From contig JAHEZH010000004.1 in NCBI GenBank assembly GCA_023251155.1, forward strand, positions 43,477 to 107,476: 64,000 bases of DNA, given 5' to 3'. Below the pieces are notes generated by a model, which worked only from the letters and a program-made list of their open reading frames with translations, did no database searches and was not told the DNA's origin. Shown piece after piece: positions 1 to 8,780 of this stretch. Position 1 is the first letter of the stretch, and each line of letters begins with the position of its first letter. The position numbers and the translations under genes are program-made. This DNA is from Flammeovirgaceae bacterium (GTDB lineage: Bacteria > Bacteroidota > Bacteroidia > Cytophagales > Cyclobacteriaceae).

Positions 1-23
1 ATTCTGGGAATTGGAATAACGGG

Positions 24-90
24 GTAGTGGCGTCTCGCTGGAGTTGACCGATCCAGTCCTCCGAAAGACGAAGGATATCCTCGCTGCTAC
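24..90 (+). ncRNA. Candidate structured RNA (three-way junction) immediately upstream of the retron-type RT; may be the 3' portion of a longer ncRNA
   Basis: Hand folding: P1 GTAGTGGCG (24-32) / CGCTGCTAC (82-90), 9 bp with two G-U pairs; P2 CTGGA (38-42) / TCCAG (52-56); P3 TCCTCCG (57-63) / CGAAGGA (69-75), 6 bp with one C-A mismatch and AAAGA loop. Ends 14 nt before the RT ATG. No covariation data; left context is missing. Confidence 0.45.
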
Positions 91-104
91 TTTTCATTTT
101 ACTT

Positions 105-1616
105 ATGGCCGGCTCACAAAACACACGTCAGCAACTTTACGATCGCATCAAAGCTTCCACCAAAGAAGCGGTGATACTGGAAGAGATGAAACGTCTCGGC
201 TTCTGGAAATCAGAAGAGGGAATGCCTTCACTACCCGAATTGATCATCGAGAAGGAGGCGGTATTGATCAAAGAGGTACGTGAATTAGTTGAGCAGCAGC
301 GCAAATACAAAAACAAAGAAGAAGCACTCAAAGAAGTAAGAAAGCTACGATTAGAAAAATCAAAGCTTAAGCGCGAAGAAAACAAGAAAACAAGAAAACA
401 GAAACGGGAAGAAAAAGCAGCACACTGGAAAGAGCGAAAAGAAAAAGACATTCTCTACTTAGGGGAAAAAGTATCGAAAGGGTTAAATAACAAAGAGAGT
501 GATCTCGCAAAATTAACATCACTTCAGTTACCCGTACTTCAAAATGCAGAAGACATTGCTGCAGCGATGGGTATTCCCGTAGGGCAGGTTCGTTTTCTCT
601 CTTTTCACCGTATCGTAAGTAAGACGACACACTACAGACACTTTTATATTCCTAAAAAGACCGGAGGCAAGCGTTTGATTTCCACCCCCATGCCACGACT
701 GAAAAGTGCGCAATACTGGGTGCTGATAAATGTGTTAGATAAAATTCTTACCCATGATGCTGCGCATGGCTTTGTAAAGAAGAGATCTATTGTATCAAAT
801 GCATTACCTCATGTAAAAGCGGAAGTAGTCATCAATATGGATCTTAAGGATTTCTTCCCTTCCATCAGTTATGTGCGAGTAAAAGGATTATTCCAGTCAT
901 TTGGTTATTCAGAACAAGTCGCCACTATTCTTGGGTTGATCTGTACCGAACCGGAATCAGACGAGATTGAATTGGATGGAGAAACGTATTTCGCTGCCAA
1001 TGGAGAACGCTTCTTACCTCAGGGTGCCCCCACAAGTCCTGCTATTACCAACATCATTTGCCGTAAGCTGGATGTACGCCTTAAAGGCATTGCTTCGAAA
1101 TTAAATTTCAATTACACGCGCTATGCCGATGATCTTACTTTCTCGGCATCAGGTGAGAGTGCTGCCAGCACTAAAACACTTCTCGGCTTCGTAAAGAAAA
1201 TAATCAAAGAAGAGAATCTGAACATTCATCCTGATAAGCTACGGGTGCTAAGAAAAGGTGCCCGCAAAGAGGTGACCGGAATTGTGGTGAACGATAAGCC
1301 TTCGGTCAATGCAAAAGAGTTGGATCGTTTCCGGGCATTATTATTTCAAATTGAAAAAGACGGAATAGGAGGAAAGCATTGGAAGAATTCAAACAACCTG
1401 CTCGCCTCCATGAAAGGATACGCCAGCTTTGTGGCCATGGTAAATCCGGAGAAGGGAAATCCAATTAAGGAACGGGTCAATAAAATTCTGGCGGCCAATC
1501 AATTCACTCATGTAATCAAACATAAGTCCAAAGCAATGATCGCCAAGGATGCCGCGAAAAACACGAACACTGCTTCAACCAGCGAAGTAAAAAAACCGTG
1601 GTGGAAATTCTGGTAA
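105..1616 (+). CDS. Retron-type reverse transcriptase with Lys/Glu-rich N-terminal extension
   Basis: 503 aa. RT motifs: NALPH (798-812, retron region X NAxxH), DLKDFFPSI, PQGAPTSP, YADD (1122-1133), VTG (1272-1280, retron region Y). In-frame stop at 45-47 supports the ATG at 105. Confidence 0.93.
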   Translation: MAGSQNTRQQLYDRIKASTKEAVILEEMKRLGFWKSEEGMPSLPELIIEKEAVLIKEVRELVEQQRKYKNKEEALKEVRKLRLEKSKLKREENKKTRKQKREEKAAHWKERKEKDILYLGEKVSKGLNNKESDLAKLTSLQLPVLQNAEDIAAAMGIPVGQVRFLSFHRIVSKTTHYRHFYIPKKTGGKRLISTPMPRLKSAQYWVLINVLDKILTHDAAHGFVKKRSIVSNALPHVKAEVVINMDLKDFFPSISYVRVKGLFQSFGYSEQVATILGLICTEPESDEIELDGETYFAANGERFLPQGAPTSPAITNIICRKLDVRLKGIASKLNFNYTRYADDLTFSASGESAASTKTLLGFVKKIIKEENLNIHPDKLRVLRKGARKEVTGIVVNDKPSVNAKELDRFRALLFQIEKDGIGGKHWKNSNNLLASMKGYASFVAMVNPEKGNPIKERVNKILAANQFTHVIKHKSKAMIAKDAAKNTNTASTSEVKKPWWKFW

Positions 1617-1623
1617 AAGAAGC

Positions 1624-2313
1624 TTAATTCACTTTACGCTGACGTTCCTTATGCAGTTCTCCCACTTTCTTGATCTGCCCTCCGGCATTGGCCACCGAGT
1701 CTTGCGATTTTTTATTCATGTCAATCTTGATAAGCAAGGCAGCATGCTCCAGCTTATTGGCTTCCAGTAATTTCTCTAACCGGATTTTTTCTTTTTCGTT
1801 CGCTGCCAGCTTAAATGCAAGATCTTTATCCTGGTTGACTAGCCGTTGTTGCTGCCGGGTGACGGCATCAGCCGCCTGCTGTGCTTCATCAATCTGTACC
1901 TGTATTTTGTCTTTATAGAATTTTACGCCAAAGCGATTGACAAAAGCTTCCAGGTCTTTGTAGACCACGTGTATGTCATTCACCGCCCACTCATTCTCCT
2001 TCAGTCCAATCCACACTTTCCCCTTCTTATCACTTCCTGTAGCAGTAGCGTAAATGATTCCTTTAGCATAAGGTGTTCCCCCAACTACAGGTTCAGCGAT
2101 GGTCATCACTTCTCCGTTGTTCTTTACTTTCCCCAGTTCTTTCAGGTATTTATTCCACGCTACGCTTACCTCGGCCAGGCTTGCATCCAGTTCCGTAGCA
2201 TAGCCTTCGGTATTCTCGCCTTTTACTCGCTCCTGTTGTTTATTAACTGTTACGGTTTGAGCTTTGACAATAAATAATGATAAACAGAACAGGCTGATGA
2301 TAACCTTCTTCAT
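1624..2313 (-). CDS. Secreted hypothetical protein with C-terminal coiled coil
   Basis: N-terminal signal peptide MKKVIISLFCLSLFIVKAQ; long heptad-like Q/K/E/L-rich C-terminus. Confidence 0.75.
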   Translation of the reverse strand: MKKVIISLFCLSLFIVKAQTVTVNKQQERVKGENTEGYATELDASLAEVSVAWNKYLKELGKVKNNGEVMTIAEPVVGGTPYAKGIIYATATGSDKKGKVWIGLKENEWAVNDIHVVYKDLEAFVNRFGVKFYKDKIQVQIDEAQQAADAVTRQQQRLVNQDKDLAFKLAANEKEKIRLEKLLEANKLEHAALLIKIDMNKKSQDSVANAGGQIKKVGELHKERQRKVN

Positions 2314-2413
2314 GGCTGGCTTGTTAATTTAGAGTTAAAAAAATAAAATGGCTCTGACAATCGCTGTGCAGGGCATCTCAAAAAATACGTTGCAAAGTTA
2401 TTAAAATAAAATA

Positions 2414-3313
2414 ATGGCAAACATTCTCATTACTGGCGCCTCCGGACTGGTCGGAAAAAAACTTACTGAGCTGCTTCTTCACCAGAATCATCGGGTATCA
2501 CACCTGGTTCGTTCCCCGGAAAAGGGGGCCGTTCCTTCTTTTAAATGGGACATCAAAAAGAAATACATTGATCCCAAGACACTGGAAGGCATAGACACCA
2601 TCATTCACCTTGCCGGTGCAGGTGTTGCCGACAGGCGATGGAACGAAGAATGGAAAAATGAAATTCTTGAAAGCCGCACCCTCTCCTCACGGCTACTGTA
2701 TGAAACACTGAAGAACACCAGGCACGCAGTAAAGAGTTTTATTTCCGCTTCGGCCATTGGCATTTACGGATTTACATTGAGTGATCAGCTCTTCACGGAA
2801 GAGAGTGCATCAGGGAATGACTTCCTCGCGCAAGTGGTGCGCGCGTGGGAACATGAAGTCGATCAGATCGCGCAGCTAAACATTCGCGTTGCTAAAATCC
2901 GTATTGGCGTAGTGCTTGCAAAACAAGGAGGAGCATTAGCGCAAATGGCACTGCCGGTGAAGTGGTATGTGGGCTCACCGTTAGCTTCCGGCAGGCAGTA
3001 CATCAGCTGGATACACATCGATGACCTGTGCGGCATTTTCATGAAAGCGGTAGAAGATCAACAGCTGCATGGAGCCTATAATGGAGTAGCTCCACATCCG
3101 GTAACGAATGCCGAACTGACCAAGGAAATAGCGAACGCTTTACACAAACCCCTATGGGCACCCAATGTGCCCGGTTTTGTATTGAAACTCGTGGTAGGTG
3201 AGATGGCTGGTATTGTAATTAATGGGAATAATGTGTCCGCTAAAAAAGTGGAGCGTGCCGGATATGAATTCAAATTTAAAAGTATAGGGAGTGCGCTGAA
3301 CGATCTTCTATAA
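2414..3313 (+). CDS. TIGR01777-family NAD-dependent epimerase/dehydratase
   Basis: ILITGASGLVGKKL Rossmann motif, IHLAGAGVADRRW, SWIHIDDL. Confidence 0.92.
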   Translation: MANILITGASGLVGKKLTELLLHQNHRVSHLVRSPEKGAVPSFKWDIKKKYIDPKTLEGIDTIIHLAGAGVADRRWNEEWKNEILESRTLSSRLLYETLKNTRHAVKSFISASAIGIYGFTLSDQLFTEESASGNDFLAQVVRAWEHEVDQIAQLNIRVAKIRIGVVLAKQGGALAQMALPVKWYVGSPLASGRQYISWIHIDDLCGIFMKAVEDQQLHGAYNGVAPHPVTNAELTKEIANALHKPLWAPNVPGFVLKLVVGEMAGIVINGNNVSAKKVERAGYEFKFKSIGSALNDLL

Positions 3314-3326
3314 TCTATTCAAGAAA

Positions 3327-3920
3327 TCAGTTTTTAGTGTTCAGCGTATCAAATGTACTATCAATCCACATACGTGATTTCTTATCAAAGCTAAATCGTG
3401 CTCCATCAGGAAATTCGATGTACTTGTCTCCAGTGTACTTGGGATAATAAATTGTCAAGTCTCTATTTGTTACCATTCTGTCAAACAGTAAGCTTCCTCG
3501 TTCCGTCAGGTCAGCATAGGGCATCTTCCACGTGCGAAACACTTCTTCATATTCTACCAATGAATCTGATTCATTCACTTTTAGTTTTCCCCCTATTCCT
3601 TCGTAAGCAGTTGTAATACTTTTTGCAGGCCTAGCCATTAGAAAATAAAGAGAACCATCTTCGCCTTCAAAAAGAAAAATAAAATGATAGTTGGCCACTG
3701 CTTTTCTATAATACGGATCAAACTCGCTGTCAAACTTAGTTTGATGAGTGGAGCGAGGAGGCAGCTTTTCCGAATACCGTATTGTTTTATACAACACGCT
3801 ATCCTGCTCTTGCTGCGTTAAATAATCTTTGGGATTATAGCTCTTTGCCTTATTACATGCCATCAGTACAAATAAGATCGCTGGCAACAATAGCACAAGT
3901 ATTTTCACTCTCTTTATCAT
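3327..3920 (-). CDS. Hypothetical lipoprotein
   Basis: Lipobox-like LFVLMACNK at the N-terminus; no recognisable domain. Confidence 0.7.
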   Translation of the reverse strand: MIKRVKILVLLLPAILFVLMACNKAKSYNPKDYLTQQEQDSVLYKTIRYSEKLPPRSTHQTKFDSEFDPYYRKAVANYHFIFLFEGEDGSLYFLMARPAKSITTAYEGIGGKLKVNESDSLVEYEEVFRTWKMPYADLTERGSLLFDRMVTNRDLTIYYPKYTGDKYIEFPDGARFSFDKKSRMWIDSTFDTLNTKN

Positions 3921-3936
3921 AATTCAAAAATAAAAA

Positions 3937-3963
3937 AGCCTCCCGAGTATTCCTCAGGAGGCT
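3937..3963 (-). terminator. Intrinsic terminator of the 3985-5676 gene
   Basis: AGCCTCC/GGAGGCT stem followed on the minus strand by TTTTTTATTTTT. Confidence 0.85.
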
Positions 3964-3984
3964 CAATTATTATGCTATCATTTA

Positions 3985-5676
3985 TTAATAAGCTGTGTTG
4001 TTGGGATCAAAGTTTGTCCATCCCGTCAACCAGTTATTAGTAGCGTCAAATGCACCTATGTAAGCAGTTTGAGAAAGACCTGTAGGTACTGTTGTGTTAG
4101 AACCTGCTGTCAGTAATGGAGAGCTGGTAGCAAGTAAAGCAGAAGGAGTTGCTAATGTTGCAGCACCTGTTAATCCGGCTATTTTAGCTGAAAGATCCAC
4201 TGTAGACTGAGTTGTCTCAATAGTTGGGTTATCCGTAGCAAAGTTTGCATCGCTGTAACCATTTGATCCGGAAATTGCTTTCAAAGTACCAACAATGCGA
4301 CCCATGTAGTTTCCTTTAAATACAGCAGCCGTATTAGCGCCTTCGAAATTGATTCCATTTGTTTTACCCCATCCTACGAATACAGAGTTATAAATCTGAA
4401 TGGCGGTATTTCTTCTGATGTGCAGACCATTAATATAGTTGTTACTTACGTTACCTCCGGCCAAAGCACCGTTACTTAATGGAGCGTATACGAAAGGTCC
4501 AAATGCAGTTACGTTAGAGAATTTAGCAGCTGTGAGCGGAGTGTTTGAATTAGTACCACCGTTCATGTTATCCGATTCGAAAGCGGTAGAACCAGAAATA
4601 TCTGCTACCACCGGGTCACGGAAAGAAGCCAGATATTGGTTGCTTCCACGGTAACCGAAGTCAGTATCGAAATCATCATCCCAACTTCTGTAAGCAACTA
4701 AGTATTGTGAGCCAACAGTACCACCAAACCATTCAAATGAATCATCACCCGAATAAGACACCTGTACGTGATGAATAGTTGTACCACTTCCAACGCTACC
4801 CATAGTCAATCCATTTAATTCGTTATTAGTAGAAAGTGCTATACCAGCAAATTCAATACGTACGTAGTAAAAATTACCTGTGTTATCGGCATCTGTGCTT
4901 CCGTCTGTAACTGTACCTGCGCCATAAACGCCATTTTCTGTCCCTGTCGCAGTAATACCTTCAATGTTTTGTGTACCCGCTTGATTATTCACTGCCTTAC
5001 CTAACAACACCACTCCACCCCAGTCGCCATAGTTACGGAAACCTTTAGGTGCAGATGATGTGAATATTATTGGAGCAGCTGCTGTTCCTTTAGCTTCAAT
5101 CTTTGCCCCGCGATTAACGATCAACGCACCTTTGGTTACTTTATCTCCAAGAATAATAGTGCCTGGTTCAATGGTGAGAGTTACTCCTGATTGAACAAAA
5201 ATATTTCCTTTTACCAAGTAATATTTGCTAGCTGACCAAGTAGTGTTAGCTGTAATGTTTGCATCCACGGTCACTGTTTCCTTAGGAGTTTTTGTTACCG
5301 TTACTGCTACTGTAGTGGTACCTGTTTCAGGTGTTCCTTGTTTATCAGTTACAGTAAAAGTAAGTGTAAGAGTACCTTCAGCTTGAGTTGCAGGTACAGT
5401 ATATTCGTAAGAGAAAGCATCTGCTTTAGTATCTGTGGTGTATGATTTTATTTCTGTATCACCTAATTTAATAGATCCGATATTTCCTTCTGCACTTACC
5501 GCAATGCTAAAGGTTTGTTTAGTGTTAGGAGCAAGCTGTACAGTACCAGGAGTAACCGTAATAGTAGGTGCTGCGAAATCCGCTGTCTCATCATCTTTAC
5601 AAGATGAAAGTGTAAATAGCCCCACCACCAGCGTGAGCATTACCACTTTAATAAAATTGTTCCTTAGTTTTTCCAT
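3985..5676 (-). CDS. Surface lipoprotein with Ig-like and right-handed beta-helix regions
   Basis: Signal peptide ending LSSCKDDE; Ig-like N-terminal part; repeated WGGVVLLGKA, GLTMGSVGSGTTIHHVQVSYSGDDSFEWFGG-type motifs; ends GWTNFDPNNTAY. Confidence 0.85.
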   Translation of the reverse strand: MEKLRNNFIKVVMLTLVVGLFTLSSCKDDETADFAAPTITVTPGTVQLAPNTKQTFSIAVSAEGNIGSIKLGDTEIKSYTTDTKADAFSYEYTVPATQAEGTLTLTFTVTDKQGTPETGTTTVAVTVTKTPKETVTVDANITANTTWSASKYYLVKGNIFVQSGVTLTIEPGTIILGDKVTKGALIVNRGAKIEAKGTAAAPIIFTSSAPKGFRNYGDWGGVVLLGKAVNNQAGTQNIEGITATGTENGVYGAGTVTDGSTDADNTGNFYYVRIEFAGIALSTNNELNGLTMGSVGSGTTIHHVQVSYSGDDSFEWFGGTVGSQYLVAYRSWDDDFDTDFGYRGSNQYLASFRDPVVADISGSTAFESDNMNGGTNSNTPLTAAKFSNVTAFGPFVYAPLSNGALAGGNVSNNYINGLHIRRNTAIQIYNSVFVGWGKTNGINFEGANTAAVFKGNYMGRIVGTLKAISGSNGYSDANFATDNPTIETTQSTVDLSAKIAGLTGAATLATPSALLATSSPLLTAGSNTTVPTGLSQTAYIGAFDATNNWLTGWTNFDPNNTAY

Positions 5677-5780
5677 TGACTATATTCGTTTTATGGTTTC
5701 TGTAAATACAGCACAAAACTACTTTCGCGATGTTAAGCCACTGTTAATGCACAGTTAAGCTTGGTATTTATGAAAAATAA

Positions 5781-5806
5781 AAAAAGCCCCTTCAGGAGCT
5801 TTTTTT
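5781..5806 (-). terminator. Intrinsic terminator downstream of the TonB-dependent receptor
   Basis: AAAAAGCCCCTTCAGGAGCTTTTTTT: imperfect stem flanked by A and T tracts. Confidence 0.75.
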
Positions 5807-5825
5807 CAGTGTGTGATCGTATTGA

Positions 5826-8657
5826 TTATAACTTAAACGTAACACCAAGAGTGGCATATTGGCCTGGTTTATACTTCACAATTTTTTCATCTACTGAGCT
5901 GATCTTACCGTCACGATCGGAGTCCTGGAGAATGCGGTAGGATTGATTGAGTATATCCTGTATACCAAACTTAATTTCCCAGCGTGTATTAATCTGCTTA
6001 GACACGGTCAGATCGATTTGCTGACGGGGCATTTCATACTGTGTGGCATTTTGGCTTAAATCACCCACTGCGAAAATTCGCTTCCCAAAAACATTGTACG
6101 ATGCGTTGATCTGAAATCCATGCGAATTATCCACATAGTAAATATTGGCGTTAACAACATAAGGCGATTGACCCTGCATCGGTCTTTTTTTGTCCTGATT
6201 AGTTACATCCCCCAAATTCACTCTGCTCTTTATAAGGGTAGCATTTAAAATGAATGAGAATTTTTGCAAAAATGGATTAGTCAAATCTTCCAGAGACTTA
6301 CGTGCCTCTAACTCAACTCCGTAACTTACAGCAGACGGTGCATTACGGTAAGTGTAAATAAGATTGGAGCCTCCTATTAATTCTGATTCAATCGGGTTCT
6401 TAAAATGTTTGTAGAAAACACCTACTGCAATATTTTCACTTTGTGATGGGTAATTTTCCCACTTCAAATCAACATTATCAATTTCAGCTGTTTTTAAATT
6501 TTCATTCCCGTAAAGATTGGAGTTGCGATCGAAATCATAAAAATTAAAGGGAGCGAGCTCTCTGAAAACCGGACGATTTACAGTTCTCCCATATGCAATA
6601 CGAACCAGGTTTTTATCATTCAAGTTATAAGACAAATTCATCGATGGCAGCAAACTCGTTACTGGATTGTCTACATGCAGTGGTTCATTTTTATCATTAA
6701 AAGACATTAACTGCTGGCGATTATATTCTACACGAACACCGGTTGCCAATCTGAATTTATCAGCAAAAGGAGTAACCAAAGAAGCATAACCGGCCGTGAG
6801 CAAATTCTCGCCTTTATACTGATCGGAAAAATTGGTACCTTCTTCCAAAAGAAATTTGGGGTTCTGTCCCTCCGAGGGATTGATATTCGCCTGAGTGAAA
6901 AGTGTCTCAAAAGATTGCTTTACCAAATTCAGATCAGGAGTAGAGAACCAACGATAAGACATCCATCGAGCAGCAAAATCACGATTCGTTTGAGCTATAT
7001 AATAGCCGACTGATAATTTCGATTGTTTGTCTTCTTCCTTCTCAGGGTTCAGTTTGTAATCAACCGTGAGTGCATGGGTGTATACTTTTTCGTTTAGATC
7101 AGAATAAAAACGTCCTGCATCAAGTGTACTAGCGTTGGGAGGAATTACTACTTCAAAAGGATCAGTTGATCCAAAAGCGCGTTGCGAACGAATTCTTCTA
7201 TAGTCTGGCTGATCCGCATTGATAGAACTATAGCCCAATACCCACGTAAGATTAAGATGATCACTTAATCCATGACGCCCCTGTAACTGACCGGAATAAA
7301 TTCCACGCTGCAGGTAATTCAAAGAAAGGTTTTTCACCTCATAGCTATTGATATCCTCTACTCCTTCCAGGCCTGTACGATCGGTGACCTGAGATAATCC
7401 TTGTTGGTTATATAGGTTTCTGAATTCGATTCTGTGTTTTGGACTGAGTTCAATATTGAAATTACTGATGATCCCGGCACGAACATTTACAATATCGCGC
7501 ATGTCATTAAAGGCATATCTTCTATCGCTTTTTCCCAAGTCAGAATGAAATTGATCATAATAATAATTTTCCTGCTCAATGCGCTGACGCGTATTAGAGT
7601 AACTCACCGAAGTGACGTTGCTCAGCTTTAACGAACCAATAGAAAATTCTTTGGCATAATTCACTGTCATCCGCAGATCTGGTAATGCATTGCCCAATGA
7701 TTTATTCCAGATGTTTGGCAAACTGGCTCCGGCATTTTTCAAAGCAGCAAAATTGGCTGCGTTAGAAAGATCCTGACTGTAATCACGAAGATTGTTAGTA
7801 GGAAATGAAGAAGGAAGCTGTCGCTTTCCATTGTCAAAGCCAAGCGCATCAGTGCTGCTTCCTTTATAGGTATTAAAATCTCCGAAAGTAGTTCCGGCAC
7901 GATACCCTCCTGTTATGTTTACTGAAAAAGTCTCATCACTTATTCCACTTTTGGTTTGTATTACGATATCAGCTCCGGCAAATTCTCCTGGCAGTTCAGA
8001 AGAGGCCGACTTGTAGACCAACATGCGATCAATCATGTTACTGGGAATAAGATCAAAAGCAAATGCTTTAGTATCTACTTCTGTGCTTGGAGCAATCACA
8101 CCATTCAACATAACGGTACTGTATCTTTCGCTAAGCCCGCGAACATTTACAAAACGGTTATTCAAGATAGTAACACCAGGTATACGCTTGATTACCTGCG
8201 CAGCATCTCTGTCCTGCGATAATTTTATTTGTTGAGAAGAAATACCTACAGCAACCAAATCCGATTTTCTCAAATCCGTCACTACTGAAATATCGGTATC
8301 TTTTTGACGCTGTGATGTAATTACAACTCCTTCGAGTTGCTGAACATCTTCCTGAATGGAAGTATTGATAACCGTAGTTTGATCCGGATAAACTTCTACA
8401 CCGGTTATGGTCTTGCTTTTATAAGAGATATAAGTAATCACCAGGTTGTATTTCCCGGCTTTTACTTTCGGCAATATAAAATTACCCTCTACATCAGTGG
8501 TGTTACCTGTAGTAGTCCCTTCAATCACTACACTGGCCCCAATGATGGCATCACCGGTCGTTTCATCCTTCAGTGTACCCTTGATGGTACCCGACTGTGC
8601 CACAGCAAAAGAGCTGATCAATAAAAAAAGCGCAAGCGTATAGAATCCTTTGAGCAT
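5826..8657 (-). CDS. TonB-dependent receptor with N-terminal carboxypeptidase regulatory-like domain
   Basis: SGTIKGTLKDETTGDAIIGASVVIEGTTTGNTTDVEGNF, plug domain (VIKRIPGVTILNNRFVNVRGLSERYSTVMLNG), C-terminal beta-barrel ending YATLGVTFKL. Confidence 0.95.
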   Translation of the reverse strand: MLKGFYTLALFLLISSFAVAQSGTIKGTLKDETTGDAIIGASVVIEGTTTGNTTDVEGNFILPKVKAGKYNLVITYISYKSKTITGVEVYPDQTTVINTSIQEDVQQLEGVVITSQRQKDTDISVVTDLRKSDLVAVGISSQQIKLSQDRDAAQVIKRIPGVTILNNRFVNVRGLSERYSTVMLNGVIAPSTEVDTKAFAFDLIPSNMIDRMLVYKSASSELPGEFAGADIVIQTKSGISDETFSVNITGGYRAGTTFGDFNTYKGSSTDALGFDNGKRQLPSSFPTNNLRDYSQDLSNAANFAALKNAGASLPNIWNKSLGNALPDLRMTVNYAKEFSIGSLKLSNVTSVSYSNTRQRIEQENYYYDQFHSDLGKSDRRYAFNDMRDIVNVRAGIISNFNIELSPKHRIEFRNLYNQQGLSQVTDRTGLEGVEDINSYEVKNLSLNYLQRGIYSGQLQGRHGLSDHLNLTWVLGYSSINADQPDYRRIRSQRAFGSTDPFEVVIPPNASTLDAGRFYSDLNEKVYTHALTVDYKLNPEKEEDKQSKLSVGYYIAQTNRDFAARWMSYRWFSTPDLNLVKQSFETLFTQANINPSEGQNPKFLLEEGTNFSDQYKGENLLTAGYASLVTPFADKFRLATGVRVEYNRQQLMSFNDKNEPLHVDNPVTSLLPSMNLSYNLNDKNLVRIAYGRTVNRPVFRELAPFNFYDFDRNSNLYGNENLKTAEIDNVDLKWENYPSQSENIAVGVFYKHFKNPIESELIGGSNLIYTYRNAPSAVSYGVELEARKSLEDLTNPFLQKFSFILNATLIKSRVNLGDVTNQDKKRPMQGQSPYVVNANIYYVDNSHGFQINASYNVFGKRIFAVGDLSQNATQYEMPRQQIDLTVSKQINTRWEIKFGIQDILNQSYRILQDSDRDGKISSVDEKIVKYKPGQYATLGVTFKL

Positions 8658-8687
8658 ACCTGTTATTATTTACTGCAAAGGTCAGTC

Positions 8688-8721
8688 GGTAATATTACCC
8701 GTCTGGGTCGGGTATATTACC
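8688..8721. promoter_or_regulatory. Long imperfect inverted repeat upstream of the TonB-dependent receptor
   Basis: GGTAATATTACCCG (8688-8701) / CGGGTATATTACC (8709-8721): 13 pairs, one bulged T (8696), 7-nt loop, about 31 bp from the receptor start. Confidence 0.7.
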
Positions 8722-8754
8722 TAATTGTTAATAACAGAAGTTAAAGCAGGACTC

Positions 8755-8780
8755 AAAAACAGGCGCACTCCTGTTTTTTT
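8755..8780. terminator. Terminator-like hairpin in the receptor upstream region
   Basis: AAAAACAGG CGCACT CCTGTTTTTTT. Confidence 0.6.

Noticed and set aside
44-283. 79-aa ORF overlapping the RT start
   Set aside because: Out of frame with and embedded in the well-supported RT gene and upstream RNA; no recognisable features.
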